A program made the translations under genes and the position numbers. From an uncultured Treponema sp. (GTDB lineage Bacteria > Spirochaetota > Spirochaetia > Treponematales > Treponemataceae), in NCBI GenBank assembly GCA_937885175.1, contig CAKZZO010000078.1:1-7664 (forward strand): DNA of 7,664 nt, read 5' to 3'. Below are positions 1 through 4,688 of this stretch, one piece after another. The notes beneath the pieces are model-generated. The model saw only the letters and a list, made by a program, of their open reading frames with translations, was not told where the DNA came from and ran no database searches. Each line of letters opens with the position of its first letter. The first letter of the stretch is position 1.

Positions 1-55
1 CTAGAGCGTTTGAATGGCATTCAAAAGGTAGTCGGTTCAAGTCCGATCGTCTCCA
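1..55 (+). tRNA. tRNA-Ala (anticodon GGC), 5' part outside the window
   Basis: This is the 3' portion of an alanine tRNA, decoding GCC/GCU codons. Visible parts are the 3' strand of the D stem (GAGC, 4-7), a 5-bp anticodon stem (9-13 with 21-25), a 7-nt loop at 14-20 with anticodon GGC at 16-18 and the expected T at position 33, a 5-nt variable loop, and a T-arm (31-47) with loop TTCAAGT. The acceptor 3' strand CGTCTCC (48-54) places T at position 70, which would form the G3-U70 pair that marks alanine tRNAs, and A55 is the discriminator base. The 5' acceptor strand lies outside the window, so that pair is inferred. CCA is not encoded and must be added after transcription. Confidence 0.93.
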
Positions 56-56
56 T

Positions 57-96
57 AAAGACTTCTGTATAAAAAGCAGAAGTCTTTTTTATTTTT
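57..96 (+). terminator. Intrinsic terminator of the tRNA-Ala gene
   Basis: A perfect 11-bp stem (57-67 with 77-87) closes a 9-nt loop. It is followed by a T run (85-90) and, after one A, five more T. It begins two bases after the tRNA discriminator, so it should end the tRNA transcript and leave a very short trailer. Confidence 0.92.
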
Positions 97-105
97 AAAT
101 CACTT

Positions 106-122
106 GTCGGACTTGAACCGAC
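106..122 (-). repeat. Inverted copy of the tRNA T-arm in the ettA 3' flank
   Basis: Read on the minus strand, this is GTCGGTTCAAGTCCGAC: a perfect 5-bp stem around the canonical T-loop TTCAAGT. Sixteen bases (107-122) are the exact reverse complement of 31-46 in the tRNA-Ala T-arm. No D-arm, anticodon arm or matching acceptor strand lies upstream on the minus strand, so it is not a complete tRNA. It lies about 72 nt past the ettA stop codon and could be transcribed as a T-arm-like hairpin if ettA transcripts extend this far. It may be a tRNA remnant, an integration scar, or an RNA mimic. Confidence 0.75.
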
Positions 123-135
123 TTCCGAGTGAGCG

Positions 136-169
136 CGTAAAAACGCAAGCAGGCGCGCGCGTTTTTACG
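136..169. repeat. GC/A-tract hairpin downstream of ettA
   Basis: An 11-bp perfect inverted repeat (CGTAAAAACGC at 136-146, GCGTTTTTACG at 159-169) encloses a 12-nt GC-rich spacer. The T run lies inside the stem and is not followed by T on either strand, so this is not a textbook terminator. It may protect the 3' end of the ettA mRNA or be part of a dispersed palindrome. Confidence 0.6.
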
Positions 170-190
170 AAAAGGCGGCAGGATGCCGCC
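170..190 (-). terminator. ettA: Probable weak terminator of ettA
   Basis: On the minus strand a 7-bp GC-rich stem (GGCGGCA with TGCCGCC, loop TCC; 174-190) is followed by TTTT (170-173). It begins four bases after the ettA stop codon. The T run is short, so termination may be partial, leaving the next hairpin (136-169) as a backup. Confidence 0.6.
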
Positions 191-194
191 GAGT

Positions 195-1958
195 CTATCG
201 TGACAACTTGCGGTACACGGTCTTGTGGGGAATGTCGTCCGTAATACCCAGCACACTCTTGCGCCATTCCACATAGTCGCTCCAGCTGCCTTCCACAAAA
301 TGCACTTCGCTGTTGTTTTCAAAAGCGAGAATATGCGTACAGATACGGTCGAGGAAGTAGCGGTCGTGGCTGATGACGAGCACAACGCCAGCGAACGCAT
401 TGATTGCCTCTTCAAGAGAACGGGTTGTCGTAATGTCCAGGTCATTTGTGGGTTCATCCAAGAGAAGCACGTTGCCCGCTTCCTTAAACATCATGCCCAT
501 GTTCAGGCGATTCTTTTCACCACCAGAGAGGACGCTGATTTTTTTGTTCTGCTCGGCAGAACTGAAATTGAACCATGAACAGTAGGCATGGGCATTGATT
601 TCTCGGATTGCGCCGTTTACCGGGCGGCCTTTTTCGTCCACCGCACCAAGTTTGATTAAATCACTGCCACCAGACAAGGTTTCATAAATCGTTTTGTTCG
701 GGTCAAGTTTGCTGCGCATCTGGTCAACATAGACCAACTTGACCGTTTCACCCACCTTGATATTTCCGCTGTCAGGCTTTTCGCTTCCCAGACTGCCGTC
801 AGGCATTTCAACCTTCTGTCCGGCCGCAGTGGCAATCATCTTAAAGAGTGTTGTCTTACCCGCACCATTGGGACCGACAATACCAACAACTGCACCCGCA
901 GGAACATGGAAGTCAAGGTTTTCAAAAAGCACACGGTCGTCAAATGATTTGGACAGTTTTTCCGCATCAATGACCACGTTGCCAAGGCGCGGGCCTGCGG
1001 GAATAGAAATCTGACTGTCCTTGAGCTGCACACGCTTGGATTCTTCAGCCAGCAGGGCCTCGTATTTGGTGATGTGTTCCTTGTGCTTTGCCTGACGACC
1101 TTTTGCACCTGCGTGAATCCACTCCAATTCTTCCTGCATTTCACGGCGGCGCACTGAAGCCTGTTTTTCCTCAAGGGCAAGGCGTTTTTCCTTTGCCTCA
1201 AGCCATGCACTGTAGTTTCCCTTAAAGGGATAGCCTTCGCCACGATCCATTTCCAAAATCCAGCCAGCCACATTGTCCAGGAAGTAGCGGTCATGGGTAA
1301 TGGCGATAATCGTACCCGCATAGTTCTGCAAATGGCGTTCCAGCCAGGCAACCGTCTCTGCATCCAAGTGGTTGGTAGGTTCGTCCAACAGCAGAATGTC
1401 CGGCTTTTGCAAGAGCAGACGACAAAGAGCGACGCGGCGGCGTTCACCACCAGAAAGCACATCCACCACCTGGTCAGCCGGCGGACAGCGCAGAGCGTCC
1501 ATGGCAAGTTCCAGATTTGCATCCAGATTCCATGCATCCGCCGCGTCCAGTTTTTCCTGCAAGTCTGCCTGACGGACACAAAGTTTGTCAAAATCTGCAT
1601 CGGGGTCGCCAAAGGCTTCGTTCACTTTATCAAATTCAGCAAGCAAATCAGTAATGGGCTTTACACCCTCCATGACAATTTCCTTGACCGTCTTTCCCGG
1701 CTCAAGATAGGGTTCCTGCTCCAGATAGCCCATGGTGTAGCCTGGAAGCAGATTTGTTTCGCCTGTGTAGTCCTTGTCGATACCTGCAAAAATCTTGAAG
1801 AGCGAAGACTTACCCGCACCGTTTTCACCAATTACACCGATTTTTGCGCCATAATAATAGGAAATAGAAATGTCTTTGAGGACAACTTTTGTGCCATACG
1901 CGCGCGAAACGCGATCCATTGTATAAATGATTTTCTTATCGTCGAATGTCTTTGCCAT
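195..1958 (-). CDS. ettA: EttA, energy-dependent translational throttle ABC-F ATPase
   Basis: This is a cytoplasmic ABC-F protein with two ATPase domains and no membrane segment. EttA binds the ribosomal E site and, according to the ATP/ADP ratio, gates the first elongation step. The 587 residues show Walker A GENGAGKS (44-51), an arm region (about 95-145), signature LSGGE (168-172), Walker B LLLDE (catalytic Glu193) and His222. A charged linker (about 245-325) follows, then the second domain with GPNGAGKTT (362-370), LSGGE (477-481), LLLDE (Glu502) and His531. All ATPase residues are present. It is about 30 residues longer than E. coli EttA (555, from memory), mostly through two insertions in domain 2 near 378-395 and 438-456. 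The C-terminus VYRKLSR resembles EttA rather than Uup or YheS. The ATG has a distant GGAG (12-nt spacer). It is divergent from fic and appears to be a single-gene unit. Confidence 0.95.
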   Translation of the reverse strand: MAKTFDDKKIIYTMDRVSRAYGTKVVLKDISISYYYGAKIGVIGENGAGKSSLFKIFAGIDKDYTGETNLLPGYTMGYLEQEPYLEPGKTVKEIVMEGVKPITDLLAEFDKVNEAFGDPDADFDKLCVRQADLQEKLDAADAWNLDANLELAMDALRCPPADQVVDVLSGGERRRVALCRLLLQKPDILLLDEPTNHLDAETVAWLERHLQNYAGTIIAITHDRYFLDNVAGWILEMDRGEGYPFKGNYSAWLEAKEKRLALEEKQASVRRREMQEELEWIHAGAKGRQAKHKEHITKYEALLAEESKRVQLKDSQISIPAGPRLGNVVIDAEKLSKSFDDRVLFENLDFHVPAGAVVGIVGPNGAGKTTLFKMIATAAGQKVEMPDGSLGSEKPDSGNIKVGETVKLVYVDQMRSKLDPNKTIYETLSGGSDLIKLGAVDEKGRPVNGAIREINAHAYCSWFNFSSAEQNKKISVLSGGEKNRLNMGMMFKEAGNVLLLDEPTNDLDITTTRSLEEAINAFAGVVLVISHDRYFLDRICTHILAFENNSEVHFVEGSWSDYVEWRKSVLGITDDIPHKTVYRKLSR

Positions 1959-2029
1959 ATATCGCTATCGCTCCGTTTGAGTAAGTGGAAGTTATTGACG
2001 TTTGCGCTTTTGCGCATGGTCATAATACC

Positions 2030-2058
2030 AGTATAGCGGAGAAAGATAGTTTTGTCTG
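2030..2058 (-). promoter_or_regulatory. ettA: Probable ettA promoter
   Basis: On the minus strand, CAGACA (2058-2053) and TATACT (2035-2030) are separated by 17 bp. They match 4/6 and 5/6 of the sigma-70 consensus. Transcription would start near 2023, giving a leader of about 65 nt. That leader holds a small TGCGC-AAAA-GCGCA hairpin (2003-2016) and ends in GGAG before the ettA ATG. Confidence 0.6.
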
Positions 2059-2070
2059 TAGTAGGAATTT

Positions 2071-2167
2071 TATAGGCAAAAATAAGGTATGTATCGGCAA
2101 AATAACTTTGTAAATTTTTATATTGAAAAGGCTTTATATTTTGCCGATAACAATGTATAATTTTGCC
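2071..2167. promoter_or_regulatory. Putative operator array of four GGCAAAA motifs between ettA and fic
   Basis: GGCAAAAA (2075-2082, plus), GGCAAAAT (2096-2103, plus) and its reverse complement ATTTTGCC at 2138-2145 and 2160-2167 are spaced 21, 42 and 22 bp centre to centre, close to whole helical turns. Copies two and three extend to a perfect 13-bp inverted repeat (TATCGGCAAAATA at 2092-2104, TATTTTGCCGATA at 2137-2149). The fourth copy overlaps the fic -10 box and abuts its ATG. Because the adjacent Fic protein has an N-terminal helix-turn-helix, autoregulation is an attractive inference. No binding evidence exists here. Confidence 0.45.
2156..2161 (+). promoter_or_regulatory. Perfect -10 box immediately upstream of fic (probably leaderless)
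   Basis: TATAAT ends six bases before ATG 2168, so transcription would be expected to start at or next to the A of that ATG. No Shine-Dalgarno sequence precedes the ATG. No good -35 lies 17 bp upstream. A second option, TTGAAA (2123-2128) with GATAAC (2146-2151) at 17 bp, would start transcription only about 10 nt before the ATG, still leaving no room for a normal ribosome binding site. Confidence 0.5.
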
Positions 2168-3070
2168 ATGGCGCAAATACGATATGTTTCTGCAGAAGAA
2201 GCGGCAAAAGAATGGAATGTCTCAGAACGAAGCGTGCGAAATTATTGTGCCCTTGGCAGGGTGCCGGGAAGCATTTTGGACGGAAAAACATGGAAGATTC
2301 CTGTCGATGCAAAGAAACCAGAGCGTCAGGCCCGTCATTCAAAAAAATCTGAGTCGATTCTAAATGTTTTGCTACGGGAAAAAGAGTCGGAAGTTAAAGG
2401 AGGCATTTATCATAAAATTCAAATTGAGCTTACCTATAACTCGAATCATATTGAAGGTTCCAGACTTTCGGAAGAACAGACCCGTTTTATTTTTGAGACA
2501 AAAACAGTGGGAATAAGTGACGAGAGCATAAAAGTTGATGATATTGTTGAAACGGTAAATCATTTTAGGTGCATCGATTACATCATTGAAAGCGCAAAAT
2601 CACGCCTCTCAGAAAGTTTTATAAAACAGCTTCACTTTATGCTGAAGGCAGGAACGAGTGACAGCCGGAAAACATGGTTTAGGGTTGGCGACTATAAGAT
2701 GATGGAAAACGAAGTTGGTGGGGAAGAAACAACGCCGCCCCAAAAAGTAAGGGATGCGATTCAAAAACTTTTGCGGGAATACAACAACAAAAAATCCGTC
2801 ACATTTGATGACATCCTTGATTTTCATGTTCGCTTTGAAAAGATTCATCCGTTTCAGGACGGCAACGGTCGTGTGGGCCGCCTTGTTATGTTCAGGGAAT
2901 GTTTGAAGCACAATATTGTTCCCTTCATAATCACCGAAGAGCTAAAATTTTTTTATTACCGTGGCTTAAAGGAATGGAAAAACGAGCCTGGTTATTTACG
3001 GGACACCTGTCTTACCGCCCAAGACGATATGAAGAAGAAGCTTGATTATTTTGGCATTTCCTATGACTGA
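2168..3070 (+). CDS. Fic-domain protein (putative AMPylase) with N-terminal helix-turn-helix
   Basis: The 300-residue protein is predicted cytoplasmic. Residues about 7-47 resemble a MerR/excisionase-like winged helix (SAEEAAKEWNVSERSVRNY, then WKIP). The Fic domain follows. It has the complete catalytic motif HPFQDGNGRVGR (227-238), with His227 as general base and Asp231 and the GNGR loop for metal and nucleotide binding. Fic enzymes usually transfer AMP from ATP to a target hydroxyl. SNHIEG (92-97) fits the inhibitory (S/T)xxxE(G/N) motif ahead of the catalytic core, as in class II Fic proteins, so the enzyme is probably self-inhibited through Glu96 and needs no separate antitoxin. ATG 2168 was chosen because the HTH starts right after it; TTG 2123 and ATG 2153 are in frame but add an atypical stretch. 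The gene is visibly more AT-rich than its neighbours, which may indicate acquisition. The target is unknown. Confidence 0.88.
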   Translation: MAQIRYVSAEEAAKEWNVSERSVRNYCALGRVPGSILDGKTWKIPVDAKKPERQARHSKKSESILNVLLREKESEVKGGIYHKIQIELTYNSNHIEGSRLSEEQTRFIFETKTVGISDESIKVDDIVETVNHFRCIDYIIESAKSRLSESFIKQLHFMLKAGTSDSRKTWFRVGDYKMMENEVGGEETTPPQKVRDAIQKLLREYNNKKSVTFDDILDFHVRFEKIHPFQDGNGRVGRLVMFRECLKHNIVPFIITEELKFFYYRGLKEWKNEPGYLRDTCLTAQDDMKKKLDYFGISYD

Positions 3071-3131
3071 GATGAAAAATTTTTCAGAACAGCCGACCGT
3101 ACGACAGCAAGAGAGCCTCGAATTTCCTTCC

Positions 3132-3165
3132 AAAAAAAGCGGACGCCATCTTCAGACGCCCGCTT
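3132..3165 (-). terminator. metY: Intrinsic terminator of metY
   Basis: On the minus strand a stem of about 11 bp (two G-U pairs, 7-nt loop; 3137-3165) is followed directly by a T run (3132-3136 plus stem Ts), starting 11 bases past the metY stop. The G-U pairs become A-C mismatches in the opposite transcript and no T run follows there, so it should work only for metY. No clear terminator for the converging fic gene was seen. Confidence 0.85.
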
Positions 3166-3176
3166 GTGTCTTGCTA

Positions 3177-4472
3177 TCAGCCCTTAAATGCCTGCTCCAA
3201 ATCCGCAATGATGTCATCGGCGGTTTCTGTTCCGATTGACAGGCGGATGGTGTTGGGCTTGATGCCCTGATCCAGCAGTTCTTCCTCTGTCAGCTGTGAG
3301 TGGGTGGTGCTTGCCGGATGAATGACCAGCGACTTAACGTCCGCCACATTTGCCAGCAGGGAGAAAATCTGCAGACGGTCGATGAAGGCCTGGGCTTCTT
3401 TTGCGCCGCCTTTAATCTCAAACGTAAAGATTGAGCCGCCGCCGTTGGGATAATATTTCTGGTACAGCGTGTGGTCAGGGTGATCTGCGATTGCCGGATG
3501 GTTGATATGCTCCACATAGGGGCTCTTTTCCAAATAGGCAAGCACTTTCTTTGTGTTTTCCACATGGCGTTCTACGCGCAGGCTCAACGTTTCCAGTCCC
3601 TGCAGCAAGAGGAAGGCATTAAAGGGAGAAAGGGTTGCGCCAGTGTCGCGGAGCAGAATTGCACGGATTTTGGTGACAAAGGCTGCCGGCCCGATTGCCT
3701 TTGCAAAGGAAATGCCGTGGTAACTGGGGTTAGGGTCAACGAGTGCAGGAAACTTGCCGCTTGCAACCCAGTCAAATTTACCGCTGTCTACAATTACACC
3801 GCCCAGTGTCGTACCGTGTCCGCCGATAAATTTTGTCGCCGAGTGAACCACGATATCCGCTCCATGCTCAATTGGACGAAAGAGGAAGGGGGTGGCAAAG
3901 GTTGAGTCTGTCACCAGCGGTATCTTGTTTTCGTGTGCGATTTTAGAGATTGCGTCCAAATCGGGGATGTCGCTGTTGGGATTTCCCAGGGATTCGGTAA
4001 AAATCGCCTTGGTGTCCGGGCGGATTGCCTTTTTCACTTCGTCCAGATTGTGAATGTCCACAAAGGTCGTTTTGATGTTGTACTGAGAAAGAGTGTGGGC
4101 AAGCAGATTGTAGGTGCCGCCGTAAATGGTCTTCTGGGCAACAATATGTCCGCCGCCTTCCGCAAGGTTCAGAATCGTATAATTGATTGCAGCCGCACCG
4201 CTTGCAACAGCCAGAGCCGCCACGCCACCTTCAAGAGCAGCAATACGGCGCTCAAACACGTCTTCGGTGCTGTTGGTCAGGCGACCGTAAATATTACCGG
4301 CATCCTTTAAGCCAAAACGGTCGGCGGCATGCTGTGAATTGTGGAACACATAGCTTGTCGTCTGATAAATCGGCACGGCGCGTGAATCTGTTGCCGGATC
4401 AGCATCTTCCTGCCCGATGTGGAGCTGCTTTGTCTCAAAGCCCCATTTTGAAGTGTCTGTAATTTTTGCCAT
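3177..4472 (-). CDS. metY: O-acetylhomoserine aminocarboxypropyltransferase (sulfhydrylase)
   Basis: This is a cytoplasmic PLP enzyme of the Cys/Met-metabolism family (fold type I). It joins O-acetylhomoserine with sulfide to give homocysteine, a direct sulfur-assimilation route to methionine. The 431 residues match the usual MetY length (about 425-435), longer than most MetB/MetC proteins (about 380-400). Features are the N-terminal FETKQLHIGQ and PIYQTTSYVF, YGR (62-64) for phosphate contact from the neighbouring subunit, Asp189 in VTDS for the pyridine nitrogen, and SATKFIGGHG with PLP lysine Lys214. The internal segment after GGVIVDSGKFDW and the C-terminal IRLSIGTE are also MetY-like. 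ATG 4472 was chosen over the upstream in-frame extension because AAGGAG lies six bases before it. It is divergent from adhE and appears monocistronic. O-succinylhomoserine use cannot be excluded. Confidence 0.93.
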   Translation of the reverse strand: MAKITDTSKWGFETKQLHIGQEDADPATDSRAVPIYQTTSYVFHNSQHAADRFGLKDAGNIYGRLTNSTEDVFERRIAALEGGVAALAVASGAAAINYTILNLAEGGGHIVAQKTIYGGTYNLLAHTLSQYNIKTTFVDIHNLDEVKKAIRPDTKAIFTESLGNPNSDIPDLDAISKIAHENKIPLVTDSTFATPFLFRPIEHGADIVVHSATKFIGGHGTTLGGVIVDSGKFDWVASGKFPALVDPNPSYHGISFAKAIGPAAFVTKIRAILLRDTGATLSPFNAFLLLQGLETLSLRVERHVENTKKVLAYLEKSPYVEHINHPAIADHPDHTLYQKYYPNGGGSIFTFEIKGGAKEAQAFIDRLQIFSLLANVADVKSLVIHPASTTHSQLTEEELLDQGIKPNTIRLSIGTETADDIIADLEQAFKG

Positions 4473-4485
4473 ATTCGTCTCCTTC

Positions 4486-4511
4486 AAAAACTCCGGCACC
4501 CGCACCGAAGT
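4486..4511 (-). promoter_or_regulatory. metY: Hairpin in the metY leader, possible attenuator
   Basis: On the minus strand ACTTCGG (4511-4505) pairs with CCGGAGT (4496-4490; one U-G pair) around an 8-nt loop and is followed by TTTT. It sits directly before the Shine-Dalgarno AAGGAG (4484-4479). The geometry could allow early termination or could limit ribosome access, but the T run is short. I recognise no SAM riboswitch or T-box, and the roughly 40 nt before the hairpin is short for one. Confidence 0.4.
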
Positions 4512-4557
4512 CTTCTTTTTTTGATATTACCTACTAAATCCATAGGTTTATATGTAA

Positions 4558-4610
4558 ATCATAGTGTTTTGGTAGGAATATGTCAACGTTTTTTTTATTT
4601 TTTTCTTAAA
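4558..4610 (-). promoter_or_regulatory. metY: metY promoter with A-rich upstream element
   Basis: On the minus strand a perfect TTGACA (4586-4581), a 17-bp spacer and TATGAT (4563-4558, 5/6) form a near-consensus sigma-70 promoter. The A-rich tract just upstream of the -35 (about 4589-4610, seen as a T run on the plus strand) resembles an UP element. The expected start is near 4551, giving a leader of about 78 nt. Confidence 0.82.
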
Positions 4611-4647
4611 TTTTCCATGAGATACAGACTTTAAACAAAATAATCGT

Positions 4648-4680
4648 TATAATATGTGGTATCATATCTCGAAACAGGAG
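4648..4680 (+). promoter_or_regulatory. adhE: adhE -10 box, possible operator and ribosome binding site
   Basis: TATAAT (4648-4653) is a perfect -10, but no convincing -35 lies 16-18 bp upstream, so an activator may be needed. The inverted repeat ATATG-N6-CATAT (4652-4667) overlaps the -10 and the likely start point and could bind a repressor. AGGAG (4676-4680) lies eight bases before ATG 4689 and fixes the adhE start. Confidence 0.55.
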
Positions 4681-4688
4681 AATTTTTG

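Noticed and set aside
98..174. A complete minus-strand tRNA gene built on the T-arm at 106-122
   Set aside because: The acceptor 3' strand would need ATCACTT about 65 nt upstream on the minus strand, which is absent, and no anticodon or D-arm forms in the remaining sequence.
1293..2036. A 247-codon open frame on the plus strand opposite ettA
   Set aside because: It is antisense to a well-supported ettA with intact ABC motifs, and its translation resembles no known fold.
3073..3086. TGAAAAATTTTTCA, a perfect 14-bp palindrome just after the fic stop
   Set aside because: It is simple AT-rich sequence with no loop for a terminator; a fic terminator function is not supported.
4486..4586. A known SAM riboswitch or T-box in the metY leader
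   Set aside because: The leader is only about 78 nt and I find none of the conserved core elements of those classes.
4633..4653. A Rex (NADH-sensing) operator upstream of adhE
   Set aside because: The AAC-N9-GTT arrangement near 4634-4648 does not match the usual TTGT...ACAA palindrome well enough.
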